NCBI GenBank assembly: GCA_009773495.1
Contig: WSXW01000005.1
Coordinates: forward strand, 1 to 64,000
Origin: Bacillota bacterium
GTDB lineage: Bacteria; Bacillota; UBA994
Direction of reading: 5' to 3'
DNA: 64,000 nt
Part shown: positions 1 to 10,027 of the stretch, piece by piece
Position numbering within the stretch: the first letter of the stretch is position 1
Layout of the letters: each line of letters starts with the position of its first letter
Notes under the pieces: model-generated
Databases searched by the model: none
The model's input: only the letters and a program-made list of their open reading frames with translations
Told to the model about the DNA's origin: nothing
Made by a program: the position numbers and the translations under genes

Positions 1-2
1 AG

Positions 3-143
3 GGTGTTGCGACTCAGTTTGCCGCCCAGTTTGGGTCGATTTCAAATGAAAAGGGCATGCCGCTCAACGTTTATTCACAAACGTTTTGCGACAGCCCCTT
101 TTTGCATACATTTACTAAGAAGTTCGGCTCTAATAATGATTAG
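3..143 (+). CDS. C-terminal end of an unidentified protein, truncated by the left window edge
   Basis: Frame 3 is open from the window edge to TAG at 141-143 (GVATQFAAQFGSISNEKGMPLNVYSQTFCDSPFLHTFTKKFGSNND*); composition looks more protein-like than the overlapping 69-aa ORF. Family not recognised. Confidence 0.35.
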   Translation, partial: GVATQFAAQFGSISNEKGMPLNVYSQTFCDSPFLHTFTKKFGSNND

Positions 144-196
144 CCATAGTACAATCCACTTCAAAGTCACCCCCCGCTGCCAGACCTGCAAACTTC

Positions 197-3100
197 TTAG
201 TGAAGTCGTTTAATACGCACCTTATCATCAATCATTTCAACAATACCTTCTCGCTCTGCTGATTCAAGCGCCTCAATTACGCAGTCACGAATTTGCTGGC
301 TGGTACGGTTATAGCCGAGTAAACGAGATGTCTCCACACAGAGATCGTCCAGAGTCAAGGCCACTGAATTCGTTAGCGCAAGTAAGACCGCCGCTACCCT
401 TTCTTCTACGCAAATTTGAGCCATAGTACGGGGCTTTAAGCCATCGATTGAGGACCTTACCCTGGGAGCCTCCATCTCTTTTGGCCAATAGAATAGACCT
501 TTGATCGCTACTTGTTCTGCACAATAGCGCATAATGTATTCTTTGATTAGAGTTTTAACCGTTGATCCACCCTTCTCTCTGCCAAAGACAGTTGCAGTGC
601 GTCTCGCAAGAACGTCAATATGAATAGGGCCTTCCAGATTCACTACATGAGAGATAATACTGCCCACGTAAAAGCCTGGCGTCATTCCTCTCTTGTGCTC
701 AACATCATCAATATTGGCTATTTCGTAGTCACTCACTCCGGGGTTACCAGTCGCTGCTTCATCCTCCAGTGAAAAACTATCCTCGAGTCCGAATAAGTCA
801 TCTTCTTCAGAACCAGAATTGCTTACCGCTGATGTTGCCGCTGTCTGCAACTCTACATTAGCGTTCAATCTCACGGAAGCTAAGGTCTGTTCAATCCTTC
901 TGAGCTCAGCCTCTGGATCCTTAATCCAATCCGTAGACCAAATCCTGTGAATATTCCAGCCAAGACCTATTAAGACCGCTTGCCGTAGCCTGTCCCTGTC
1001 TCTTGCAGTTTTCGCTGAATGATATGTCCTGCCATCACATTCAATGCCTAGTAGATACTGTCCTGGATTATTTCGATCTCTTATTGCCAGGTCTATTCTG
1101 TAGGCAGAACAACCAACCTGTGTATCAACCTCATAGCCTAAGGTCACTAGCCGATGGTAAACAACCTCTTCAAAAGGTGAGTCAAACACCTTTTCAGAGT
1201 GAACTTTTAGTTCCCTGGCAAGGGACTCAGGACCATGTATCGCAAACTCTAGGTATTGTCGAAGAAGTTTAACTCCAGCTTTATCGCTTCTTTCTAGATC
1301 AATGTCAGTGGGCCGCAAGGAAGTAACCACCTTCACATTATACCGAGCTCTCGTTATCGCGACATTGAGCCTACGCTCTCCACCGTCTGAGCTCAATGGT
1401 CCAAAGTTCATGTGTACAATCCCGTTTCGATCTTTTCCGTATCCGGTGCTAAAAATGATAGTGTCCCTCTCGTCACCTTGGACGTTCTCTAAATTCTTAA
1501 CGAAGAAAGCCTCTTCCCTGTCCTCTTGAAAGAATTTCTCCATCGTAGGATTAGACATCCGAAGCCGACGAAGCTCTTCATCTATTGCAGACTGTTGGGC
1601 CTCGCTAAAAGTTACAACACCTAATGATCTGTTCGGATACTTCACAAAATGTTCTTTCACAACGGTTACGACCTGCGACGCCTCTTGTCTATTGATTCTG
1701 GTACCGCCCCTATCGTATACGCCATCAGGGACAAACACGTACTGTACCCCCAGATCATCAGCTTCCGATGGAGATGGAAACGTGATTAAGTCACGGTAGA
1801 ACTTTGCATTCGAGAATGCGATCAGGTGTTCGTGCCTGCTACGGTAATGCCACCTCAGAGATTTTCGCGGCATATTAGCACTACAAGCATCTAGAATAGA
1901 CTCAAAGATTTCATCGTCCTCTTCTTCTGCACTATCGTCATATTGAGCGTCACCAAGTCCAGCTTTAAAGAAATTAGTAGGAGGCAGTTGCTGCTTGTCA
2001 CCGACGACTACCATTTGGTCAGCCCGAAAAATAGCCCCTATAGCATCTTCAACTAATACCTGGGATGCTTCATCAAACAGGACAAGATCAAAATGAATTG
2101 AATGAGGCTCCAAGAATTGACTTATTGAGAGAGGACTCATCAATAGGCAGGGCTTCAGCGTGAGAAGCAAATTCGGGATCATAGCAAAAAGCTTGCGTAG
2201 TGGCTTGTGACGCTTTCTCTTTTCTATTTCCCTAGTGAGAATAGATATCTCACCGTCTCGCACGTTTACTTGATAAGGATTTGGACGAGTTGCTGATAAC
2301 TTAGCGCGCAGCCTAGCCTGGGCTAACCTGAGCTGGTTCTCGTCCGCAGCCTTAAACTCTGCCACCGTCACATTATGCCTATCGCCTCTAAATCGCCCTA
2401 GTTGCGGTGAACTCGAGAAAATATTGTCTAACCACAGGGACAAGAAGCGCTTCTCAAAAACGGGTACTATTTGATCTGACGGCAGGTTTTCGTTGAGGAT
2501 AGCCTCTACATAGCCATTAAGGTTTGTAGCCTTTAAGCTTTCGACCTCGCCTTGAAAGTCTATCCAGTCCTCCATTGAAGCGATATTCTCCAGCCAAGCA
2601 GCTACCTTCCTACCCAATTCATCTAGAGGTACATGTTGTGGGGTATTCACCAAACCGGAAAATAATTTCTCTACGAATTCAATGTGTGGAGTCATCTCTC
2701 TTAGCATAGACTCGCAGCGACTAGCACTAACGCTGATGTCAGTGAGCCTAGTAGAGTTGACACATATATTGCGCACAAATTGCGATGACGGCTTGGAATT
2801 GCCAAACAAGCCGACCATATCCCATGTCCACTGTAATGCATTAAGGACGGCTTCCCACTCAGTTCCTATCCCTTTATAAAATTGTCCGTAATTTGCCATT
2901 AACTCGCATTCCCGCTTGGCAATCACAGCATCTATCAAATTCAAGCGCGCCACCTGAGTAGTAACACCATAGGTTGTTTCTAAGCTGCCGCCTTCGGCTA
3001 CAGAGTGAGACCACACGTTATCATAACAACTATAAAAAACCGTCAACTGCTTGCCTACGTTGGTCGCAGTGGCAATAACTTGCTCAAAGTTCTCTTGTGT

Positions 3101-5716
3101 TCGGCCCTGCAATATATCGACAAAACGAGATAGACTAGCGCTCGATTTTGCGTAGTTATGCTGTACATCTGCGATCATGGTCTTCAACAGATCCGTCGAT
3201 GAGACAGTCCCCAATAACAGGTGTTGCACGCCTGAAGGCAAATCATCTGTAGAAAAGAAGGCGAGTAGCTCAATCATGGTCAAGAGCGCCTTCTTAAGAA
3301 GTCGCCATTCTGTCCCGCCCCCCTTAAACCATGAACCAAGAGAGTTACCTAGCTCAGCTTGATGCTCGGAAACCCACGCTACGCCATCTTGACTTTGACG
3401 TATCAGTTGCAGATCAGAAAGGGCTTGTTCGTAGCTTAGACTTTTGTCCTTTAGGAAACCTCGAATACACTTCATGTCTCTATGAAAACTGGGCTTAATG
3501 AAGCGAAAGAACGCAACGTACTCTGTGCGGAACCTCTTGATCATTGGGATAGTATCTATGCTAAGCGCATCTTTGTCATATCGTTGTAAAAGCTCTGTCT
3601 GCTTAATATCAAGTTCCTCATATACAATCTTGGCTGCATCCACCACAGAAAGAAGTCTTTCACACATCCCGCTTTCGAACCAAGACACGATGGGCTTAGG
3701 CTTCTGAATTATGAGTTGTGCTATAGAAAGTAGGCGTTGTAGCTCAAGGAAATCTCTTGGCTCGTGAACATCCATAACAGTAGCCATAGGAGCGAGGGCC
3801 TTAGATAATTCACTGAAGTCTCTTAGAACGGATTCAACTATTTCTGTCAACTCATTGCGCTTTATAAGCAACGCTTCCGAGAGGTTGCTGTCTGTTTGCT
3901 TTAGTAATGTTTGTAGGGCTATAGATGAACTCTTGAGGTTTGATTCAACAAGATCCTCGTCAATTTCCATTATTCCCGGGGCAAACATTGATAGCAACTG
4001 ACATTTGATTAGATGGTACTCCGCACTCAAATCACGCAAACCAGCCGCTTCCTCCGCTAACTGATGTAGACAATCACTTGAAAACCAGTCACTTGGTGGC
4101 ATAGGGGATGATGCAGCATGCTGCAAGACCTTAGCTATGTGTTCAGCCCCTGCAAAAGTGACTGGCGCGGGTAGGCCTAACTCTTCTATGGCTGTTGTGT
4201 TACACTCCATGAACGTCTGTAAAAGTGCTTTCAATCTTGAGAAATGGAGCCGCATCGTCTGCTGAAGCTCAAGCGAATAGCTCTTGACTGCGGACCCCCG
4301 CCATATATTAGACAAATATGGAAGGCCTACTCTACGGGCAGACAAAGCAAGCTCGCGTAACTTCTGAGTTAGTTGATACTTCTCTACTTTGCTAATACGG
4401 CCCACATCCAAGAGTTCAAATGTGTGGTCAGAATAGTGTCCCAGTTTAGCCAGTTCACCATATACTTCATATACACTCATGTCTAATGGCTGCCGGGATT
4501 CATGAAGGCCGTCCACAAAATTGTTTAGGTTGTTCCGTTGACCCTGAAGCCGTTCTAGTTCCAACTCAACTCGTTCTGTTATATTAGTACGCCCTGAATA
4601 TAACGTACGGCCCAATTCCTCAATCACTTCGCGTTTGTTTGCCTTATGACTATGAAGTTGTAGGCAGAAATCACCTAACCCTGCTGCTTTGATGCGCTTA
4701 TAGACGACCTCTAACGCAGCCATTTTTTCGCTCACAAAAAGAACCCGTTTACCGGCGGCTAGGGCCTCTGCTACGATATTAGTTATAGTTTGGCTTTTGC
4801 CTGTACCTGGTGGTCCCTGCAGGACGTAACTGACTCCTCTCTTAGCGTATTCAATCGCTTCCTGTTGGCTAGAATCAGCATCTACCACTTGGAATAGCTC
4901 AGTTGGGTGGGAGGCTCTGTCAAGTAGCCCCATATCGATATCTGCATCAGGTCCCGCAATTGCCGAAGAATCACCTGCTACAGAGTTCACTAGAGGGTGA
5001 TTGACGATACGGTCTGCGCAAGCTTCCAGATCTTTATACATATTTAGTTTAAGAAAAGAGAATAGACCCAAGACTACATCATGTGCGACGGACCAACCTT
5101 TCCGTGTCACAAGTCTCTCTATGTCTTTTAAGTAGGTAACTAGGTCCCATTCATTATCGTCTGGAATACTAGGAAGTGTCACTCCAAAATCATTGGCTAA
5201 CTTGTGTAGTAGGGTCGGGTTAAGTGTAACCTCATTCTCATACAAGGATATGTGATGGGGGTCCAAGATTGAGCTATGCTGAAGCTCCACAGGGACCAGT
5301 AATAAAGGCGAGCGAACTATCTCCCCCTGGTCCGACTCCCGCCACTCTAGCATGCCAAAGGACAGGTATAGGACATTAACACCACGTTCTTGAATTGAGG
5401 TACGCGCTCGTAGTCGCAGCTGGTATAAGGTCTTTCCCAGTTCAGCGCCCTCTTGAGAAGGCTGAACCTGGCCTTGCTTCAACAGAGCGAGTTTACTCGA
5501 GCTTTCTTCAGGAAATAACTCTACTTGTGTAAGTGTAGAGTTAACAATCTCTAAGGTTCGCTCTTCAACGACAAGCCTGTCAAATATCTTGTAAGCGTCT
5601 GGCTCTAGCAGTTGCAAGGACGAACGTTTAGTCGGTTTATAGTAAAGCATGCGGTTCCTCTTACCTAGATCTAGCAACCGGTGCTTCCATCCTTCTAGTT
5701 TTGTGGTGATGTCCAT
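197..5716 (-). CDS. DUF4011-type SF1 helicase with C-terminal Vsr/MTES_1575-like nuclease and DUF3320 domains
   Basis: 1839 aa; N-term WKHRLLDLGKRNRMLYY (DUF4011-like); Walker A VLQGPPGTGKSQTITN; DEASQ helicase box (LFDEASQVLVEDA); C-terminal FDSPFEEVVYHRLVTLGYEVDTQVGCSAYRIDLAI...GIECDGRTYH nuclease-like segment; terminal DUF3320-like region. Confidence 0.85.
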   Translation of the reverse strand: MDITTKLEGWKHRLLDLGKRNRMLYYKPTKRSSLQLLEPDAYKIFDRLVVEERTLEIVNSTLTQVELFPEESSSKLALLKQGQVQPSQEGAELGKTLYQLRLRARTSIQERGVNVLYLSFGMLEWRESDQGEIVRSPLLLVPVELQHSSILDPHHISLYENEVTLNPTLLHKLANDFGVTLPSIPDDNEWDLVTYLKDIERLVTRKGWSVAHDVVLGLFSFLKLNMYKDLEACADRIVNHPLVNSVAGDSSAIAGPDADIDMGLLDRASHPTELFQVVDADSSQQEAIEYAKRGVSYVLQGPPGTGKSQTITNIVAEALAAGKRVLFVSEKMAALEVVYKRIKAAGLGDFCLQLHSHKANKREVIEELGRTLYSGRTNITERVELELERLQGQRNNLNNFVDGLHESRQPLDMSVYEVYGELAKLGHYSDHTFELLDVGRISKVEKYQLTQKLRELALSARRVGLPYLSNIWRGSAVKSYSLELQQTMRLHFSRLKALLQTFMECNTTAIEELGLPAPVTFAGAEHIAKVLQHAASSPMPPSDWFSSDCLHQLAEEAAGLRDLSAEYHLIKCQLLSMFAPGIMEIDEDLVESNLKSSSIALQTLLKQTDSNLSEALLIKRNELTEIVESVLRDFSELSKALAPMATVMDVHEPRDFLELQRLLSIAQLIIQKPKPIVSWFESGMCERLLSVVDAAKIVYEELDIKQTELLQRYDKDALSIDTIPMIKRFRTEYVAFFRFIKPSFHRDMKCIRGFLKDKSLSYEQALSDLQLIRQSQDGVAWVSEHQAELGNSLGSWFKGGGTEWRLLKKALLTMIELLAFFSTDDLPSGVQHLLLGTVSSTDLLKTMIADVQHNYAKSSASLSRFVDILQGRTQENFEQVIATATNVGKQLTVFYSCYDNVWSHSVAEGGSLETTYGVTTQVARLNLIDAVIAKRECELMANYGQFYKGIGTEWEAVLNALQWTWDMVGLFGNSKPSSQFVRNICVNSTRLTDISVSASRCESMLREMTPHIEFVEKLFSGLVNTPQHVPLDELGRKVAAWLENIASMEDWIDFQGEVESLKATNLNGYVEAILNENLPSDQIVPVFEKRFLSLWLDNIFSSSPQLGRFRGDRHNVTVAEFKAADENQLRLAQARLRAKLSATRPNPYQVNVRDGEISILTREIEKRKRHKPLRKLFAMIPNLLLTLKPCLLMSPLSISQFLEPHSIHFDLVLFDEASQVLVEDAIGAIFRADQMVVVGDKQQLPPTNFFKAGLGDAQYDDSAEEEDDEIFESILDACSANMPRKSLRWHYRSRHEHLIAFSNAKFYRDLITFPSPSEADDLGVQYVFVPDGVYDRGGTRINRQEASQVVTVVKEHFVKYPNRSLGVVTFSEAQQSAIDEELRRLRMSNPTMEKFFQEDREEAFFVKNLENVQGDERDTIIFSTGYGKDRNGIVHMNFGPLSSDGGERRLNVAITRARYNVKVVTSLRPTDIDLERSDKAGVKLLRQYLEFAIHGPESLARELKVHSEKVFDSPFEEVVYHRLVTLGYEVDTQVGCSAYRIDLAIRDRNNPGQYLLGIECDGRTYHSAKTARDRDRLRQAVLIGLGWNIHRIWSTDWIKDPEAELRRIEQTLASVRLNANVELQTAATSAVSNSGSEEDDLFGLEDSFSLEDEAATGNPGVSDYEIANIDDVEHKRGMTPGFYVGSIISHVVNLEGPIHIDVLARRTATVFGREKGGSTVKTLIKEYIMRYCAEQVAIKGLFYWPKEMEAPRVRSSIDGLKPRTMAQICVEERVAAVLLALTNSVALTLDDLCVETSRLLGYNRTSQQIRDCVIEALESAEREGIVEMIDDKVRIKRLH

Positions 5717-5892
5717 CTCTTTAGCCCTCCATTAGTGAGTCATCAGAAACATTTTACCTCTAAAATCATCTATTCTCCATAACTTCGGCCTTTCCTGCAC
5801 CAGCTTAAAGTTCTGTCAGTATTCGCCTATTATATTAGAGCTTTAGCAGGTTTTTTAACGTTAATAGAGAACAATAACTGTTAGATGTTTCT

Positions 5893-6360
5893 GTGGAGGG
5901 GGTTAGGGGTTTGGAGTTATCTAAAGTTATTGCGGACAAGCTTAAGGAGTTTGGCAAGTCGCCTTACTATACGCTGTACATAGTGGACCCAATTGGTTCT
6001 GGAGCTGATGCTTGTATGGAGCTCGCTAGGGAAAAAGGCATACCATACATTAACTGCGGCCGTGTACTAAGTGATGCGTTAGATGATGTTGATCAGAGAT
6101 ACTGGGGGATTAAAGCTACTGACGTTTTACGGGAAGTTTTACCACAAGGGCCACATGAAGTTGCGGTGCTTGCAGATATTCACCTTCTCTTTACTCCAGA
6201 GATGGATTTAAACGTTATTCAGTTTATTGAAGGACTCAGGGCGTGTTCACTCCTTGTGTTGTGGCCAGGCTTTGAACGTGATGGAGAGTTGTTCTATTCG
6301 GAACCAGACAACGCTGATTTCTGCAAGACAAAGGTCAGGCCCTATCAGTTGATTAAGTAA
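5893..6360 (+). CDS. brxF: BREX-3 system protein BrxF (P-loop-like)
   Basis: 155 aa, first gene of a BREX-3-order operon; LYIVDPIGSGADACMELAREKGIPYINCGR... and ADIHLLF/LVLWPGF segments resemble BrxF. Confidence 0.75.
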   Translation: MEGVRGLELSKVIADKLKEFGKSPYYTLYIVDPIGSGADACMELAREKGIPYINCGRVLSDALDDVDQRYWGIKATDVLREVLPQGPHEVAVLADIHLLFTPEMDLNVIQFIEGLRACSLLVLWPGFERDGELFYSEPDNADFCKTKVRPYQLIK

Positions 6361-6375
6361 AGTGGGAGGTCACGT

Positions 6376-6576
6376 ATGCGTTATAAAGATCTTATTAAAT
6401 TTGACCCTGTAGAGACCGTTATCAAACTCAAGGAAGCAAATGTGCCGGATAAGGCTAAGCGTTTAGTCGAGACTTTTGTTATATCAGATCGTATGGCCAT
6501 GCAGCTCTCAGACCTCATATTCCCCCACCTCCAGTGGGAGAAACCCCATGGTTGTGGGCAATTACGGCACTGGTAA
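6376..6576 (+). pseudogene. brxC: N-terminal fragment of BREX-3 BrxC, out of frame with the downstream ORF
   Basis: MRYKDLIKFDPVETVIKLKEANVPDKAKRLVETFVISDRMAMQLSDLIFPHLQWEKP is a BrxC-like N-terminus; the frame then runs to TAA at 6574-6576 while the BrxC homology continues in another frame. Confidence 0.75.
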
Positions 6577-9500
6577 ATCCCACCTTATGTCGGTCATCTC
6601 TACGATAGCAGAGCGTGCGGATTTGGTAGGTGCCGTTAGAAACGAGAACGTCCGTAAAGCTGCGGCTACTATGGCTGGCAAGTTTAAGGCCATACGCGTT
6701 GAAATTGGAGGCGTTAGAACCCCGCTCCGCGAGATCCTCTGTATGGAACTTGAGAGTAACCTTAAACAGATGGGCGTTGACTACAAATTCCCGCCTATAG
6801 ATAAGATAACTAACAATACATACGCATTGACGGACATGATGCAAAAGTTTGAAGAGAAGTTCCCTAACCATGGACTACTGCTTGTTGTAGACGAGCTGCT
6901 AGACTATTTGCGCGGTAGGAGCGTAGGTGAAATAACCCTCGACCTTGGCTTCCTACGCGAAGTGGGCGAGTTCTGTAAGGATTCTCGTTTCCGTTTCATG
7001 GCCGGTGTGCAAGAGTCCTTATTTGACAGCGATCTTTTCTCTCATGTAGCCGAGTCACTTAGGCGTGTGCGCGACCGCTTTGAGCAAGCTCGCATTGTGC
7101 GCGAAGACGTCGCGTTTGTCGTATCGGAGCGTCTGCTACAGAAAACACCAGAACAGAAAGCGTTAATCCGGGCACACCTTAAAAAATTCACCCCTGTTTA
7201 TGAGGACCTAGGCTTAAAACTAGAAGAGTTCGTCAGCCTCTTTCCCGTCCACCCTGCCTATCTCGATACATTTGAGCGCGTACGCGTAGCCGAGAAGAGA
7301 GAGATCCTCAAAACCCTCTCTTCATCTATAAACCAGTTGCTTAACAAGATGGTCCCAGACGACTCGCCTGGCGTCTTTTCTTTTGATTCTTATTGGGACT
7401 ATGTTAGAGACAACCCGTCACTCCGCGCCGACCCTGACATTAAGGTAGTTATTGAGCGCAGCGAGATTATAGAAGATCGCATCAAATCTCAGTTTAGTAA
7501 GCCCTTACTTAAAGAGAATGCACTAAGATTACTACACGCATTGAGTGTGCACCGTTTAACTACAGCTGACCTAAAAGTAGAGATCGGCATGTCACCAGCC
7601 GAATTGCGGGAAAAGCTCCTGGTCTACATTGACGTACCCGAAAAAGACCCAGCCTTCCTGGAAGTGACCATTCAATCCATATTGAAAGAAACCAAGGACC
7701 TTATGAGGGGGAGCTATTTTAGAGCCAATTCTTCTAATGGGCAATACTACCTCTTCGTTGGTGAAGATATCGACCCCAAAGGTGTGGTTGAATCACACAT
7801 TCGTAACCTGTCAAAAGATGCATTGGACGAAAGCTTCTTTGATGTTTTGGCTGCTGCTCTTGCTGCCCCCGACCGAAAAAACATCCACCAGCCCAGGGCT
7901 CGCGAACACGAAATTGAGTGGATTAGCCGCAAAGTAACCCGCCGCGGTTATCTGTTCTTTGGGTCCCCTAATGAACGTAACACTGCCCAACCCCCGCGGG
8001 GTTTCTACATGTACTTTAAGCAAGCTTACAACCCCCCTGCCAAAACGTACACAGTGCAGGATGATGAAGTAATTTTTACTCTGGCACAAAGAGACACCGT
8101 TTTTGAAGAACGGCTCCAGTACTTTGCCGCGGCCTCTGAGCTCAAGCGCATTGGCTCAAGTGCACATAAGAAAGCCTTCGGGGATGAAGCTGAGGCTGCT
8201 CGCAAGGATCTCATAAAGTGGCTTAGAGATAACCTCCCCACCTGTTGTACTGTGGAGTATCGCGGGACCACGAAGAAGCTATCAGAGGTTGCTCGCAAGA
8301 ATTTCTCTTCAGTGGACGAGCTCATCAACCACGTTGCATCCACTCTGTTAGAGACATCATTTATGCAGCAGGCACCAGAGTATCCGAGTTTCCCCTTCAC
8401 TACCCCACTCACCAGTGCCAACCTCAACGAGGCGGTTGCATCAGCAATTAGGGTCTTCCAGGGTAAGCCCACCGAGCTAGGGAAAAAGACGCTTGAGGGG
8501 TTATTAGTTTACGAAGGAAACCGGGTAATCTCAAACACCAAGTATGCCTCGTATTTTAAGAGCTTGCTGCAAAGTGGCCACGTTGTGAACAACAAGGATG
8601 TGCTAGAAACCATTAACGATGCCACATATGACGTTCATTACAGGCTTGAGCCAGAATTGCTAACAGTCATACTAGCCACACTAGTCCATACTGGCGAGAT
8701 TGAAATTACCCTATCCTCGGGCGTTACCGTCAATTCTACTAATATCGATGAATTGACCAAACAGAGCCTGTCCGACCTTGTTCGTTTCAAAAGCTATAAG
8801 CAACCTAAAGGTTTTCCCATAGCTGCTGCCAAGGCACTGTGCGAGCTAGTGAGCCTACCACCCACGCAGATGGACAATGAGCACCTGCGTGACCAAATAG
8901 TTACCCAGATACAAGAGCGCATATCTACATTAGTAGAGGAGTGCTTACGAGCGAGCAGAGCTGTAGATACGACCTTCTGGGATGCCTACGTATATGGTGA
9001 GAATGAAAAGAACGAGATTAAATCTACGCTAACCCAGCTAAAGCAATTCTTAGAGAGCCTGCAGCGCTTTAACAGCGCCTCTAAGATGCGCAACCTCGAT
9101 CGGACCAAGGACGAGATCGAAGGCTACGCCCTGATGCTTGAGAGAACTAAACAAGTACTAGAGCTACAGAGACTCCTATCTGACTTAGTAGACCTCGCGG
9201 GTTATCTTGGTCGAGCTCAAGAAAAGCTTCCGCTCGGGCACCACCTTAAGGAAGAAGCTCAAAATCTGCGGGCTGTTGTCGTTGCAGGGCTACAAAACCC
9301 GGCGGACCGCTTTGCCCCCGCTGCCCACAGCAACTGGCGGACTAGAATGCTAGCCATTAAACAGAGCTATATTAGGGCATATGCTGAGCTCCACAATAAG
9401 GGCAGGCTCGGCCTTAGTGACGAACGCAGGCGTAACGATCTACTTAAGGACCAACTACTTGTTGACCTACGGGCAATAAGGCTTATAAAAACCTTACCGC

Positions 9501-10027
9501 TCGCCGAGCTGACCAGTCTTGAAAATGAGCTTGGCCAAATGAAAGCTTGTTACATCTTTACCGAAAAAGACCTGACCAACAACCCCACCTGCCCCCATTG
9601 CTACTACGAGCCAACTGTTGGGCATGCCAATAGTGTTATGAAGCTGACCGAAGTAGAAGAAGCGCTGGATCGCCTCTACAGGAACTCCAACACCACACTC
9701 CTTAACGAGCTGGGTGACCCGACTGTGCAGAAGAGCGTAGCCGTTTTACCGCCAGAGCATAAGTCGCAAATAGACGCCTTTATAAAGCGCCGACAACTCC
9801 CTAGCCCGATGACTCATGGTTTTGTACAAGCTGTACAAGAAGCGCTGCGTGGGGTAATCCCCATTACCCTCACGCCTGCAGCATTGCACCAAGCACTAAA
9901 TGGACTGCCTTGTACAGTGGAGGAGCTAAAGCATCGTTTTGAGGCTTACCTCAGGCAACTTACCCAGGGCAAGGAGATGGATCGTGTTCGTATCCTTATT
10001 AGCGAGAGTGAGAGTGAACAGAAATGA
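6548..10027 (+). CDS. brxC: BREX-3 BrxC (DUF6079-like P-loop ATPase), main body, possibly translated from an internal ATG
   Basis: ORF track 6476-10027; from ATG 6548 reads MVVGNYGTGKSHLMSVIS (Walker A GNYGTGKS), LLLVVDELLDYLRGR (Walker B-like); about 1160 aa. GGGAG lies 7 nt upstream of ATG 6548. Confidence 0.85.
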   Translation: MVVGNYGTGKSHLMSVISTIAERADLVGAVRNENVRKAAATMAGKFKAIRVEIGGVRTPLREILCMELESNLKQMGVDYKFPPIDKITNNTYALTDMMQKFEEKFPNHGLLLVVDELLDYLRGRSVGEITLDLGFLREVGEFCKDSRFRFMAGVQESLFDSDLFSHVAESLRRVRDRFEQARIVREDVAFVVSERLLQKTPEQKALIRAHLKKFTPVYEDLGLKLEEFVSLFPVHPAYLDTFERVRVAEKREILKTLSSSINQLLNKMVPDDSPGVFSFDSYWDYVRDNPSLRADPDIKVVIERSEIIEDRIKSQFSKPLLKENALRLLHALSVHRLTTADLKVEIGMSPAELREKLLVYIDVPEKDPAFLEVTIQSILKETKDLMRGSYFRANSSNGQYYLFVGEDIDPKGVVESHIRNLSKDALDESFFDVLAAALAAPDRKNIHQPRAREHEIEWISRKVTRRGYLFFGSPNERNTAQPPRGFYMYFKQAYNPPAKTYTVQDDEVIFTLAQRDTVFEERLQYFAAASELKRIGSSAHKKAFGDEAEAARKDLIKWLRDNLPTCCTVEYRGTTKKLSEVARKNFSSVDELINHVASTLLETSFMQQAPEYPSFPFTTPLTSANLNEAVASAIRVFQGKPTELGKKTLEGLLVYEGNRVISNTKYASYFKSLLQSGHVVNNKDVLETINDATYDVHYRLEPELLTVILATLVHTGEIEITLSSGVTVNSTNIDELTKQSLSDLVRFKSYKQPKGFPIAAAKALCELVSLPPTQMDNEHLRDQIVTQIQERISTLVEECLRASRAVDTTFWDAYVYGENEKNEIKSTLTQLKQFLESLQRFNSASKMRNLDRTKDEIEGYALMLERTKQVLELQRLLSDLVDLAGYLGRAQEKLPLGHHLKEEAQNLRAVVVAGLQNPADRFAPAAHSNWRTRMLAIKQSYIRAYAELHNKGRLGLSDERRRNDLLKDQLLVDLRAIRLIKTLPLAELTSLENELGQMKACYIFTEKDLTNNPTCPHCYYEPTVGHANSVMKLTEVEEALDRLYRNSNTTLLNELGDPTVQKSVAVLPPEHKSQIDAFIKRRQLPSPMTHGFVQAVQEALRGVIPITLTPAALHQALNGLPCTVEELKHRFEAYLRQLTQGKEMDRVRILISESESEQK

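Noticed and set aside
4-213. 69-aa plus-strand ORF at the left edge
   Set aside because: Overlaps the 3' end of the DUF4011 gene and a more protein-like frame (3-143).
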